From contig NZ_BCTC01000001.1 in NCBI RefSeq assembly GCF_001571085.1, forward strand, positions 62,001-126,000: a stretch of 64,000 nucleotides of DNA, in the 5' to 3' direction. This stretch comes from Azohydromonas lata NBRC 102462 (GTDB lineage Bacteria; Pseudomonadota; Gammaproteobacteria; Burkholderiales; Burkholderiaceae_C). The position numbers and the translations under genes are program-made. This document shows positions 18,620-27,882 of the stretch, one piece after another. A model generated the notes under the pieces. It worked only from the letters and a program-made list of their open reading frames with translations, had not been told where the DNA came from and ran no database searches. How positions within the stretch are numbered: position 1 is the stretch's first letter; the number at the start of each line of letters is the position of its first letter.

Positions 18620-19606
18620 TCAGAGCCAGCCTTTGCGCTTGAAGTACCAGAAGGGCGTGATGACGCTGAAGAACATGAGCGCCAGCGCGAAGGGGTAGCC
18701 CATCTCCCATTCCAGCTCCGGCATGAACTTGAAGTTCATGCCGTAGAGGCTGGCGATGAGCGTGGGCGGCAGCAGTGCCACGGAGGCCACCGAGAAGATC
18801 TTGATGATCTTGTTCTGGTTGATGTTGATGAAGCCGACGGTGGCGTCCATCAGGAAGTTGATCTTGTCGAACAGGAAGGCCGTGTGGCTGTCCAGCGAGT
18901 CGATGTCGCGCAGGATCTGGCGCGCCTCCTCGAACTGCTCGGCATTGAGCATGCGGCTGCGCATGAGAAAGCTCAGCGCGCGGCGCGTGTCCATGACGTT
19001 GCGGCGGATGCGGCCGTTCAGGTCTTCCTCGCGCGCGATGGCGGTGAGCGCCTCGCCGGCCACCACGTCGTTGACCTCTTCCTTGAGCACGCGCTGGCTG
19101 ACCTGCTCCAGGCTGTCGTAGATGCTCTCCAGCGCGTCGGCGCTGTACTCGGCGTCGGCGTCGTAGAGCTTGAGCAGTACGTCCTTGGCGTCCTCGATCA
19201 GGGCGGGGATGCGCCGCGCACGCAGCCGCAGCAGCCGGAACACCGGCAAGTCCTCGGCATGCACGGAGAACAGCACGTTGTCGCGCAGGATGAAGGCCAC
19301 GCGCACGCTGCGCGAGCCCTGCTCGTCGTGGCTCTTGTCGGCGTCGATGAGGAAGTCCGAGCGCATGTGCAGCTCGCCGTTGTCCTCTTCGTAAAAGCGC
19401 GCCGATTCCTCCAGGTCCTCGTCCACGATGTCGGCCGGCAGCTCCAGTCCGAAGCGGGCGTGCACCCAGGCCTTTTCCTCTTCCGTGGGCGCTTCGAGAT
19501 CGACCCACACCGGCTTGAGCGCGTTCAGCGCGGCGGTATCGCGAAAGTCGTCCTGCAGCAGCCGGCCCTTGAGCTTGCCGGCTTCCAACGTGAACACATT
19601 GAGCAT
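18620..19606 (-). CDS. corA: CorA-type magnesium/cobalt transporter
   Basis: 328-residue inner-membrane divalent cation channel. A long cytoplasmic N-terminal domain is followed by two C-terminal transmembrane helices, with the pore signature YGMNF at about residues 288-292 between them and a basic tail (KRKGWL). Length and layout are typical. It imports Mg2+ and may pass Co2+ or Ni2+. It starts at the ATG at 19606 and is monocistronic by spacing. Confidence 0.95.
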   Translation of the reverse strand: MLNVFTLEAGKLKGRLLQDDFRDTAALNALKPVWVDLEAPTEEEKAWVHARFGLELPADIVDEDLEESARFYEEDNGELHMRSDFLIDADKSHDEQGSRSVRVAFILRDNVLFSVHAEDLPVFRLLRLRARRIPALIEDAKDVLLKLYDADAEYSADALESIYDSLEQVSQRVLKEEVNDVVAGEALTAIAREEDLNGRIRRNVMDTRRALSFLMRSRMLNAEQFEEARQILRDIDSLDSHTAFLFDKINFLMDATVGFININQNKIIKIFSVASVALLPPTLIASLYGMNFKFMPELEWEMGYPFALALMFFSVITPFWYFKRKGWL

Positions 19607-19802
19607 CTGCCCATCTCCAACGACGCGTGTGTGTGTGCGGGGCGCAGCGCGCAGGCTTGAGGTGCCATGCCGGGCCCGCTGGTGGTGTCGTGAACCGCCT
19701 CACCCCCCGTGGGTCCGCCAGGCGGTCACGCGTCGGAGTGGACGGTCACCGAGGGTGACTCTGGTCCAATGCAGTCTCCGTAAATGGAACGCCGCGATTA
19801 TC

Positions 19803-20759
19803 TCATCGGCTTCGGCGGCCTCCCGGCCAAGAAGCGTCGGCAATCGCCCGCAATTGCTCGGCCAGCACCAGCCCGTCGGCCTCGCGCTGCGCGGGTGCGC
19901 GCGAGAGGGCGCGTGCCATCAGCGCCGACAGCAGCGGAGGCAGGTCCGGGCGCAGCGCGTGCAGCGGCTTGGGCTCGTCGCGGGCAATGGACTGCAGCAG
20001 GTGGCCCATGGAGTCGCCCTCGTGCGGCAGCCGCCCCGTGAGCAGTTGGAACAGCATGGCCGCCAGGGCGTAGAGGTCGCTGCGCGCGTCGGCGCTGGTG
20101 CCGGCCAGCAGCTCCGGCGCCATGAAGGCCGGCGTGCCCAGCAGCAGCCCGCTGCGGGTGCGCGTGGCGTCGTGCACCCTCGCCAGGCCGAAGTCCATGA
20201 GCTTCAAGTGGCCCGTGGGCAGGTGAAGCATGACGTTGGCGGGCTTGACGTCGCGGTGCAGCACGCCCTGCCGGTGTGCGTAGGCCAGCGCCAGCGCCAG
20301 CCGCGCGCCGATTTCCAGCACCAGCGGTTCCGGCAGCAGCCGCGCGGGGTGCGTGTAGCGGGCCAGGTCGCAGCCGGGCACGAGCTCCATCACGAGGTAG
20401 CCCAGGCCTTGCGCTTGGCCGGCGTCCAGCACCTGGACGATGTCGGGGTGGCGCAGCCGCCGCGCGGCCTCGGCTTCCATGTTGAAGGCTTGGCGCAGCG
20501 CCTGCTGGGAAGCATCGCCGCCGCCGCTGCCCAGCGGCAGCGTCTTGAGCGCCAGCGCCGTGCCGGTGGCGGGATCGCGCGCCAGGTACACCGCACCCAG
20601 CGCGCCGCGGCCTATGAGCCGCTCCACGCGCAGCCCCGCGAACAGCAGGCCCGCGGGCAGGCCTTCTCCGGCGGCATCGGCATCCGTCTCCAGGGTGGAG
20701 TCGGACGGCGGCGGCGGCTCGCGCCGCCGTCGCCACCATGCCACCAGACTTTTTGCCAT
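19803..20759 (-). CDS. Hanks-type serine/threonine protein kinase
   Basis: 318 residues, essentially one kinase domain: glycine loop GRGALGAVY, Lys in ALALKTLPL, catalytic loop HRDVKPANVML, DFGLARV and the APE-like FMAPELL. No transmembrane segment or extracellular sensor domain follows, so it is predicted cytoplasmic. The N-terminal 45 residues are basic and proline-rich. The start at 20759 (MAKSLVAWW) is chosen because upstream codons are noncoding in character. It is the third gene of a probable terC-orf-kinase operon, with gaps of 70 and 25 bases, placing it downstream of a manganese riboswitch. Its targets are unknown. Confidence 0.88.
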   Translation of the reverse strand: MAKSLVAWWRRRREPPPPSDSTLETDADAAGEGLPAGLLFAGLRVERLIGRGALGAVYLARDPATGTALALKTLPLGSGGGDASQQALRQAFNMEAEAARRLRHPDIVQVLDAGQAQGLGYLVMELVPGCDLARYTHPARLLPEPLVLEIGARLALALAYAHRQGVLHRDVKPANVMLHLPTGHLKLMDFGLARVHDATRTRSGLLLGTPAFMAPELLAGTSADARSDLYALAAMLFQLLTGRLPHEGDSMGHLLQSIARDEPKPLHALRPDLPPLLSALMARALSRAPAQREADGLVLAEQLRAIADASWPGGRRSR

Positions 20760-20829
20760 GCGCCGCCGCCCCGTGCCGTATCCCGGTGCGGGGACCTTAG
20801 CACGGGGCCCCGGCGCAGCCGCTGCGCCT

Positions 20830-21273
20830 TCAGTCGCTGAGCGTGAGCACCAGCGTGAGGCCGGAGGTGACGGCAATGGGCACCGTCCAGCGGTCCTGCA
20901 TGGGCGGCGCTTCCACCAGGCCCGTGGGCAGCGCCTCGTGCGGCTGGCCCATGCGCGGGCGGCGCGCGTCTATGAGGCGCAGGCCCCGCCCGTGGCGCAG
21001 TTGCAGCTGCTGCGCCACCTCGGCCAGCGGGCGGCGCGCCACCAGCGTTTCCACGCGCGCACCGGCCAGTTGCGGGCGCAACTCGCTGAAGAGCTGTGAC
21101 GCCCAGCGCGCACGCCACTGCTCGCGGTTGCTGTGCGACACCCACTTGCTCACGCGATGCGTGAGCTTGGGCGCGCAGCCCACCAGCAGCCAGTGCGTGT
21201 TGGGCCCGGCCAGGGGCTGGAGCACGCGCAGCGCCTGAGCGGCATCGTCAACGAACGCAGCGATCATTTCCAT
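20830..21273 (-). CDS. Conserved-looking hypothetical protein between terC and kinase
   Basis: 147 residues; I do not recognise a family. GGAGG lies 8 bases before the ATG, a strong ribosome binding site. The protein has a mixed helical N-terminal part (VDDAAQALRVLQPL), a basic middle (LTHRVSKWVSHSNREQWRARW) and a hydrophobic C-terminus (WTVPIAVTSGLTLVLTLSD) that could be a short membrane tail or a buried strand. It begins 25 bases after terC and ends 70 bases before the Ser/Thr kinase, so it is likely cotranscribed with both. Confidence 0.65.
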   Translation of the reverse strand: MEMIAAFVDDAAQALRVLQPLAGPNTHWLLVGCAPKLTHRVSKWVSHSNREQWRARWASQLFSELRPQLAGARVETLVARRPLAEVAQQLQLRHGRGLRLIDARRPRMGQPHEALPTGLVEAPPMQDRWTVPIAVTSGLTLVLTLSD

Positions 21274-21298
21274 GGGATGCCTCCAGGGATGACGGTTC

Positions 21299-22000
21299 TC
21301 AGGCCGCCGGGGATTGCGATTGCATGGCGCCCGTTGCGCGACGCGCCGTCAGCCAGCCCGCGCCCAGCACGCCGACCACCAGCAGCACGTACAGCGCCAG
21401 GCGCGCGGCGAGGTGCGGGTCGAACACGGCGTCCAGCAGCGGCTCGCCCACGATCATCTTGGCCGCCGTGAAGGCCAGCACGCCCGCGCCGATGTAGGTG
21501 ATGGCGGGGAAGCGCTCGACCAGCTTGAGCACTATGGAGCTGCCCCACACCACGATGGGCACGCTGATGAGCAGGCCGATGACCACCAGGTCGAAGGCGC
21601 CGTGCGCCGCGCCGGCCACGCCCAGCACGTTGTCCACGCCCATGAGCGCGTCGGCAATGACGATGGTGCGCATCGCGCCCCAGAAGGTGTTGGTGACGGG
21701 GCCGCCGTGCGCGCCCTCTTCCGCTTGCGGTGCCAGCAGCTTGTAGGCGATCCACACCAGGCCCAGGCCGCCCACGAGCATCAGCCCCGGGACCTTGAGC
21801 AGCCACACCACGCCCAGCGTCATGAGCGAGCGCATGGCGATGGCGCCGACGGTGCCCCACAGGATGGCCTTGCGCTGCAGGTGCTGCGGCAGGCTGCGCG
21901 CGGCCAGCGCGATCACGATGGCGTTGTCGCCGGCCAGCACGAGGTCGATCAGGACGATGGCGGCCAGGGCCGAAAACCAGGCGGGGGAAAAAAACTCCAT
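21299..22000 (-). CDS. TerC/Alx-family membrane protein (probable Mn2+ exporter)
   Basis: 233 residues with about seven transmembrane helices. TerC signatures are IVLIDLVLAGDNAIVIALAA in the first helix and ALMGVDNVLGVAGAA in the middle; the conserved Asp residues in these helices are thought to bind metal. TerC/Alx proteins are implicated in manganese efflux or in metalation of exported enzymes. GGAGAA lies 7 bases before the ATG. The leader carries a yybP-ykoY manganese riboswitch, which supports a Mn role. It heads a probable operon with an unknown 147-residue protein and a Ser/Thr kinase. Confidence 0.88.
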   Translation of the reverse strand: MEFFSPAWFSALAAIVLIDLVLAGDNAIVIALAARSLPQHLQRKAILWGTVGAIAMRSLMTLGVVWLLKVPGLMLVGGLGLVWIAYKLLAPQAEEGAHGGPVTNTFWGAMRTIVIADALMGVDNVLGVAGAAHGAFDLVVIGLLISVPIVVWGSSIVLKLVERFPAITYIGAGVLAFTAAKMIVGEPLLDAVFDPHLAARLALYVLLVVGVLGAGWLTARRATGAMQSQSPAA

Positions 22001-22035
22001 GGGTTCTCCGAAAGGGACGGTTGCAAAGGAAGGAC

Positions 22036-22080
22036 CTAATGCACACCGCCTCCGGCGATAGAACGCGCGCCGACGCCCAT
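22036..22080 (-). CDS. Possible 14-codon leader peptide between riboswitch and terC
   Basis: An ATG at 22080 with AAGG seven bases upstream opens a 14-codon frame (MGVGARSIAGGGVH) that stops 35 bases before terC. The AAGG lies in the arm of a hairpin that would compete with the riboswitch P1 stem. Small size and lack of comparison make it speculative. Confidence 0.25.
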   Translation of the reverse strand: MGVGARSIAGGGVH

Positions 22081-22087
22081 GGGGTCG

Positions 22088-22254
22088 CCTTCGAGCATCC
22101 CGCCAGGGGCGGTCTGCGTCGAAGGTCTTGCTCGGCTGGAGTTTTGGTTATGGCCCGGCAGGCCGGAAGCCGATGGCTTCGTATTGACGACCTGCCGATC
22201 CGGCGCGCCGCGGCCGTAGTGGCCCGTGGTGCGCTGGAGAGCTACTCCCCTTCG
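22088..22254 (-). promoter_or_regulatory. yybP-ykoY (manganese) riboswitch and competing hairpin
   Basis: Reading the minus strand, the aptamer runs 22254 to 22120. The P1 stem is CGAAGG/CCTTCG, the 5' core GGGGAGTAGC is the family hallmark, an internal segment reads CGTCAATACG, and the 3' core is GCAAGACC. The 3' P1 strand CCTTCGA can instead pair with TCGAAGG (22094-22088) downstream, enclosing a CCGCC/GGCGG inner stem. That gives two mutually exclusive folds. No T-run follows, so control is probably translational or through Rho. The family senses Mn2+ and turns on Mn-efflux genes. Confidence 0.85.
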
Positions 22255-22370
22255 GGAAACTGGATTTCACCAGAGGCCCGCCCCCGCGGCAAGCTTTAGT
22301 TGCCGCAGCCCCGGCCGTTGCGGGCCCATTGCATGGGAAACCCTGTCCAAAATGCGCGATCTGGACTCCA

Positions 22371-22410
22371 AAAGCGCGACGCCCGCGGAGCTTGCGCTTC
22401 GCGGGCGTCG
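22371..22410 (-). terminator. Intrinsic terminator of the upstream terC paralogue
   Basis: The stem CGACGCCCGCG/CGCGGGCGTCG (22377-22387 with 22400-22410) has a GC-rich inner stem. On the minus strand it is followed by CGCTTTTGG. It separates the second terC gene from the riboswitch leader, so the leader needs its own promoter. Confidence 0.65.
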
Positions 22411-22476
22411 TGAGGGCGGCCGTGAGCCGGGCCGGCAGCTTCAGTGCGGAGCGCCGCTGCGGGCGCCTTGTGAAGC

Positions 22477-23193
22477 TCAGGCTCGTTGAGCGGAGGCTTG
22501 CTCGCGCTCCTTGGCCGCGCGCGAGCGGCGCTGCAGCGCCAGGCCGATGCCCACCACCGCGAGCGCGCCGACGGCGCCGGCGACGTTGACCGTGCTGTGC
22601 GGCAGCTCCGCGCCGTACCAGGCGGTGACGGCCGGGTCGGTGAGCAGCATCTCGCCGGCCAGGAAGCCCAGCAGCGCCGCGCCCAGCGTGATGATGATGG
22701 GGAAGCGCTCCATCACCTTGAGCAGCATGGTGCTGCCGAAGATGATCAGCGGGATGCTCACGCCCAGGCCCACGACCAGCAGCACCGTGTCGCCCTTGGC
22801 CGCGGCGGCCACGGCCAGCACGTTGTCCAGGCTCATCACCAGGTCGGCCACGAGGATGGTGCGGATGGCGGCCATCATGCCGGTGCTGGCGTGCTTGCCG
22901 TCGTCCTCCTCGTCGTCCTCCTCCAGCAGCAGCGTCACGCCGATGTAGACCAGCAGCAGCCCGCCCACGATCTTGAGGTAGGGCAGCGAGAGCATCTTGA
23001 CCGCGATGAGCGTGAGCACGATACGCATCACGATGGCGGCGGCGCTGCCCCAGAAGATGGCCTTCTTTTGCTGGTGCGGCGGCAGGGAACGCGCGGCCAG
23101 TGCGATCACGACGGCGTTGTCGCCCGACAGCAGGATGTTGGCGACGATGATCGAACCGAGGGCCGCCCAAAAGGCAGCGGACATGATTTCCAT
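22477..23193 (-). CDS. TerC-family membrane protein, second copy
   Basis: 238 residues with TerC signatures SIIVANILLSGDNAVVIALA and LVMSLDNVLAVAAAAKG, about seven helices and an acidic cytoplasmic loop (EEDDEEDDGKH) absent from the other copy. It is clearly paralogous to the gene at 21299-22000 (shared AARSLP and LWG/FWG segments). The role is inferred as metal ion efflux. No riboswitch is visible in its own short leader, so the two copies are probably controlled differently. The ribosome binding site is weak. Confidence 0.87.
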   Translation of the reverse strand: MEIMSAAFWAALGSIIVANILLSGDNAVVIALAARSLPPHQQKKAIFWGSAAAIVMRIVLTLIAVKMLSLPYLKIVGGLLLVYIGVTLLLEEDDEEDDGKHASTGMMAAIRTILVADLVMSLDNVLAVAAAAKGDTVLLVVGLGVSIPLIIFGSTMLLKVMERFPIIITLGAALLGFLAGEMLLTDPAVTAWYGAELPHSTVNVAGAVGALAVVGIGLALQRRSRAAKEREQASAQRA

Positions 23194-23283
23194 GGGACGA
23201 CAGCGGAAATGGAGGGGGGAAAAGGAAAGAGGGCCGAAGCCCCCTCGAGCGCCGCCGGAGTTTAGGCAGCGAATCCGCCGTCA

Positions 23284-23305
23284 GCGTTCGTAGTACTACG
23301 AACGC
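23284..23305. repeat. Perfect 22-base palindrome downstream of sucD
   Basis: The half-site GCGTTCGTAGT meets its exact complement with no spacer, in the 167-bp gap between sucD and the terC paralogue. No T-run follows on either strand, so it may be an operator or a weak terminator for sucCD. Confidence 0.7.
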
Positions 23306-23360
23306 CGCGCCGCGCGGCCGGGAATTGTTCCCAACCGCGGCGGCGCGTTGCAGGCCTTGC

Positions 23361-24254
23361 TTAGAGCATGGCCTTAAGCAGCTTGCCCATCTCAGACGGG
23401 TTGCGCGTCACCTTGAAGCCGCACTCTTCCATGATGGCGAGCTTGGCGTCAGCGGTGTCGGCGCCGCCGGAGATCAGCGCGCCGGCGTGGCCCATGCGCT
23501 TGCCGGCCGGGGCGGTGACGCCGGCGATGAAGCCGACGATGGGCTTCTTCATGTTGGCCTTGCACCATTGGGCGGCTTCGGCTTCGTCGGGGCCGCCGAT
23601 CTCGCCGATCATGATCACGGCGTCCGTGTCCGGATCGTCGTTGAACATGCGCATCACGTCGATGTGCTTGAGGCCATTGATCGGGTCGCCGCCGATGCCC
23701 ACGGCCGAGCTCTGGCCCAGGCCGATTTCGGTGAGCTGCGCCACGGCTTCATAAGTCAGCGTGCCGGAGCGCGAGACCACGCCGATGCGGCCCTTGCGGT
23801 GGATGTGGCCAGGCATGATGCCGATCTTGATCTCGTCGGGCGTGATCAGGCCGGGGCAGTTGGGGCCCAGCAGCAGCGTTTCCTTGCCGCCGGCGGCGAT
23901 CTTGGCCTTCATCTTGTTGCGCACTTCCAGCATGTCCCGCACGGGGATGCCTTCGGTGATGCAGATGGCCAGGTCCAGGTCGGCTTCCACGGCTTCCCAG
24001 ATGGCGGCGGCGGCGCCCGCGGGCGGCACGTAGATCACCGACACGGTGGCGCCGGTTTCGCCCTTGGCTTCCTTGACGCTGGCGTAGATGGGAATGTCGG
24101 CAAACTTCTCGCCGGCCTTCTTGGGGTTCACGCCGGCGACGAAGCAGTTCTTGCCGTTGGCGTAGGCCTGGCAGCCCAGGGTGTGGAACTGGCCGGTCTT
24201 ACCCGTGATGCCCTGGGTGATGACGCGGGTGTCCTTGTTGATGAGGATGCTCAT
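23361..24254 (-). CDS. sucD: Succinate-CoA ligase, ADP-forming, alpha subunit
   Basis: 297 residues, the usual length. It forms a heterotetramer with SucC and makes succinate and ATP from succinyl-CoA in the TCA cycle. The N-terminal CoA-binding Rossmann fold has GITGKTGQFHT. The phosphorylated active-site His sits in GHAGALISGGADTA near the C-terminus. It is separated from sucC by 38 bases on the same strand, the standard sucCD operon. Confidence 0.97.
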   Translation of the reverse strand: MSILINKDTRVITQGITGKTGQFHTLGCQAYANGKNCFVAGVNPKKAGEKFADIPIYASVKEAKGETGATVSVIYVPPAGAAAAIWEAVEADLDLAICITEGIPVRDMLEVRNKMKAKIAAGGKETLLLGPNCPGLITPDEIKIGIMPGHIHRKGRIGVVSRSGTLTYEAVAQLTEIGLGQSSAVGIGGDPINGLKHIDVMRMFNDDPDTDAVIMIGEIGGPDEAEAAQWCKANMKKPIVGFIAGVTAPAGKRMGHAGALISGGADTADAKLAIMEECGFKVTRNPSEMGKLLKAML

Positions 24255-24292
24255 GGGGTGTTCTTCCGAGATTCAGTGCAGGACAGCGCGGA

Positions 24293-25453
24293 TCACTTCA
24301 CCGCGGCCACGATCTTGGTGGCGGCCTCGGCCATCGTGTCGGCCGAGATGATGGGCAGGCCGGAGTCGGCCAGCATCTTCTTGCCCAGGTCCTCGTTGGT
24401 GCCCTTCATGCGCACGACCAGCGGCACGGACAGGTTCACCGCCTTGCAAGCGGCGATCACGCCTTCGGCGATGGTGTCGCAGCGCATGATGCCGCCGAAG
24501 ATGTTGACCAGGATGCCTTTGACTTCCGGGTTCTTCAGCATGATCTTGAAGGCCTCGGTGACCTTCTCGGCCGTGGCGCCGCCGCCGACGTCCAGGAAGT
24601 TCGCCGGCTCGCCGCCGAAGAGCTTGATGGTGTCCATGGTGGCCATGGCCAGGCCGGCGCCGTTGACCAGGCAACCGATGTTGCCGTCCAGGCTGATGTA
24701 GGCCAGGTCGAACTTGGAGGCCTCGACTTCAGCCGGGTCCTCTTCGTCGAGGTCGCGGTAGGCGACGATCTCGGGGTGGCGGAACAGGGCGTTGGCGTCG
24801 AAGTTGAACTTCGCGTCCAGGGCCTTGATGTTGCCGTTGCCTTCCAGGATCAGCGGGTTGATCTCGGCCAGCGAGGCGTCGGTTTCCATGTAGCAGCGAT
24901 ACAGGCCCTTGAGCACTTCCACCGCTTGCGCCTGGCTGGCTTCGGGAACGCCGATGCCTTGGGCCAGGAACAGGGCCTGCTCGTCGGTCAGGCCGGCGGC
25001 GGGCTCCACGAACACCTTGAGGATCTTCTCGGGGGTGGCGTGGGCCACTTCCTCGATGTCCATGCCGCCTTCGGAGCTGGCCATCATCGCGACCTTCTGC
25101 GTGGCGCGGTCGGTCAGCGCGGCGACGTAGTATTCCTTCTTGATGTCGGCGCCTTCCTCGATCAGCAGGCGGCGGACCTTCTGGCCTTCCGGGCCGGTCT
25201 GGTGCGTCTTGAGCTGCATGCCCAGGATTTCGCCGGCCAGCGCCTTGACGTCGTCAATGGAGCGGCCGAGCTTGACGCCGCCGCCCTTGCCGCGACCACC
25301 GGCGTGGATCTGCGCCTTCACCACCCAGACGTTGCCGCCGAGCTTCTGAGCGGCTTCCACCGCCTCCTGGACGGTGAAGGCCGGGTAGCCGCGCGGCACC
25401 GGCACGCCGAACTGGCGCAGCAATTCCTTGCCTTGGTATTCGTGGATCTTCAT
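24293..25453 (-). CDS. sucC: Succinate-CoA ligase, ADP-forming, beta subunit
   Basis: 386 residues. The ATP-grasp domain starts [20 protein letters not shown], with [16 protein letters not shown] and EINPLILEG. The C-terminal ligase domain contains [15 protein letters not shown]. The start at 25453 matches the family exactly; the open frame extends 102 codons upstream without family support. The 390-bp gap upstream (25454-25843) should hold the sucCD promoter. I see no gene in that gap. Confidence 0.97.
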   Translation of the reverse strand: MKIHEYQGKELLRQFGVPVPRGYPAFTVQEAVEAAQKLGGNVWVVKAQIHAGGRGKGGGVKLGRSIDDVKALAGEILGMQLKTHQTGPEGQKVRRLLIEEGADIKKEYYVAALTDRATQKVAMMASSEGGMDIEEVAHATPEKILKVFVEPAAGLTDEQALFLAQGIGVPEASQAQAVEVLKGLYRCYMETDASLAEINPLILEGNGNIKALDAKFNFDANALFRHPEIVAYRDLDEEDPAEVEASKFDLAYISLDGNIGCLVNGAGLAMATMDTIKLFGGEPANFLDVGGGATAEKVTEAFKIMLKNPEVKGILVNIFGGIMRCDTIAEGVIAACKAVNLSVPLVVRMKGTNEDLGKKMLADSGLPIISADTMAEAATKIVAAVK

Positions 25454-25843
25454 GGGGCTGTGACTCTGGGGGTGGATTGGGTCGGCGCGGGCCTTGTCAG
25501 CCGGCCGGCCGGGATTTTGGGCGCCTCTGATGGGCCGATCCCGCGTGGAGAACACGTAGTGAACGCCTGCCGCGCAAGGCTGCAGCGCCGTGGCCGCCAC
25601 CGATGCCATCGCCACGCAATGCGCCCGCCACGCCGCGCTTTGGGCGGATGGCAGTCGCGTTTCGCAGAAGGACAGCTGGCATAGAGGCCATGGAACTGCG
25701 GCAATGGATCCCACAACTACGGGATTCCTGGGCCTTTGGGCGTGGCAAACGGCGCGCAATGTAGCACGCGCTTCCTGCGCAAAAACTTACGCGGGCTTGA
25801 CCGCCAGCTTGTGCCGGATCAAGCCTTGGCGGCCGTGCCGGCC

Positions 25844-26611
25844 TCAGTCGTCCCTGGCCTGCAGCACGCGGCGAATGACGTCGGTGCTGAAGCCGCGCGC
25901 GGCCAGGAAGCGCATCTGCCGCGCGCGCGCCGCGGCGTCGGCCGGCGGCTCACCGCCGAACTTGCGCGCCCACACGTCGCGGCAGCGTTCCAGCTCGGTA
26001 TCGCGCAACTGCTGCGCCGCCTCCTCGCCCAAGGCCACGCCGTGCTGCGCCAGCTCCTGGCGTATGCGCAGGTTGCCGAAGCGCCCGGCGCGCGCATGCA
26101 CGCGCGACTCCACGAAGCGCTCCTCCGACAAATAGCGGTGGGCCTGCAGCCAGTCCAGCAGCACGTCGAGGTCGCTGTCGGCCTCGGCCCACGCGGCGGC
26201 GGTGTCCACGGCAGGCTGGGCGGGCGGCGGCGCGGGCACGTCGAAGTCGTCGGCCCGGTCCGGGGCGCGGCCGGCGGCCCAGGCGCTGTCCGCCTCGTTC
26301 GACCCGTCCGCCACACCGCCGCCCTGCCCCGCGCGAGCGCCGCGCGAGTCCCAGCCGCCGCGGCGCGGGCCGGCTTTCGGCGGCGCCCCGGCAGCGTTCC
26401 TGGACGAAAAAATGCCCGGCCGGGCAGGCGCCGGGCCGGGCAAGCGGTGCAAATCGTCAGGGTTGCGGGGCGTCACGGCCGCCCCGGCGGCTTTTTCCAG
26501 CGCCGCGGCGCGGGCATGGGGCAGCAGCTTGCGGCGCAGCTCGCTGCGGCTGTGCTCGCGCCGCGCCAGCATGGCCAGCGCGCGGGCCTTGAGCGACAGC
26601 GACTGCTTCAT
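25844..26611 (-). CDS. recX: RecX-like regulator of RecA with a large low-complexity insertion
   Basis: 255 residues, against about 150 for typical RecX. The N-terminal motif [20 protein letters not shown] (residues 5-25) and the C-terminal part from about residue 145 ([19 protein letters not shown], then [16 protein letters not shown]) are classic RecX, which inhibits RecA filaments. Between them lies a Pro/Ala/Gly-rich stretch of roughly 100 residues with no recognisable fold. Within that stretch an intrinsic terminator is encoded (26407-26441). It is 29 bases downstream of recA on the same strand, so cotranscription is likely but may be attenuated. Confidence 0.82.
   Translation of the reverse strand: MKQSLSLKARALAMLARREHSRSELRRKLLPHARAAALEKAAGAAVTPRNPDDLHRLPGPAPARPGIFSSRNAAGAPPKAGPRRGGWDSRGARAGQGGGVADGSNEADSAWAAGRAPDRADDFDVPAPPPAQPAVDTAAAWAEADSDLDVLLDWLQAHRYLSEERFVESRVHARAGRFGNLRIRQELAQHGVALGEEAAQQLRDTELERCRDVWARKFGGEPPADAAARARQMRFLAARGFSTDVIRRVLQARDD
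26407..26441 (-). terminator. Intrinsic terminator inside the recX reading frame
   Basis: On the minus strand, GCCCGGCC (26441-26434) pairs with GGCCGGGC (26421-26414), followed by A and six Ts (26412-26407). It lies within codons 57-69 of recX. Confidence 0.7.
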
Positions 26612-26640
26612 GCCGCCACCCGCGGCCCAGCTGTGGGCAT

Positions 26641-27708
<1,068 letters not shown>

Positions 27709-27747
27709 TGCTTTCTCCGATTTCGTGGCCATGATTTTATCTCAGAA

Positions 27748-27763
27748 CTGTATGTCTATACAG
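27748..27763 (-). promoter_or_regulatory. LexA (SOS) box of recA
   Basis: CTGTATGTCTATACAG is a perfect CTGT-N8-ACAG site directly upstream of recA, so DNA damage should induce recA (and possibly recX). Confidence 0.92.
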
Positions 27764-27882
27764 TGGTGAAGGGGCATTGCGTTGTGGGGACGGACGGCGC
27801 CGACTCCCTAAAATGGAGCTTGCGCCGTCCGATGCAAGGGCGGTAGTGCTTCTCGCGCCATGAATATCAAGGAGACCCGGCG

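Noticed and set aside
25794-25832. Interleaved inverted repeats (GGCTTGA/TCAAGCC and CCGCCA/TGGCGG) past the recX stop
   Set aside because: The order would need a pseudoknot, the arms are short and there is no T-run, so it is too weak to call a terminator.
25454-25843. Possible small gene upstream of sucC
   Set aside because: Open frames here lack ribosome binding sites and recognisable motifs; the region is better explained as the sucCD promoter and recX 3' region.
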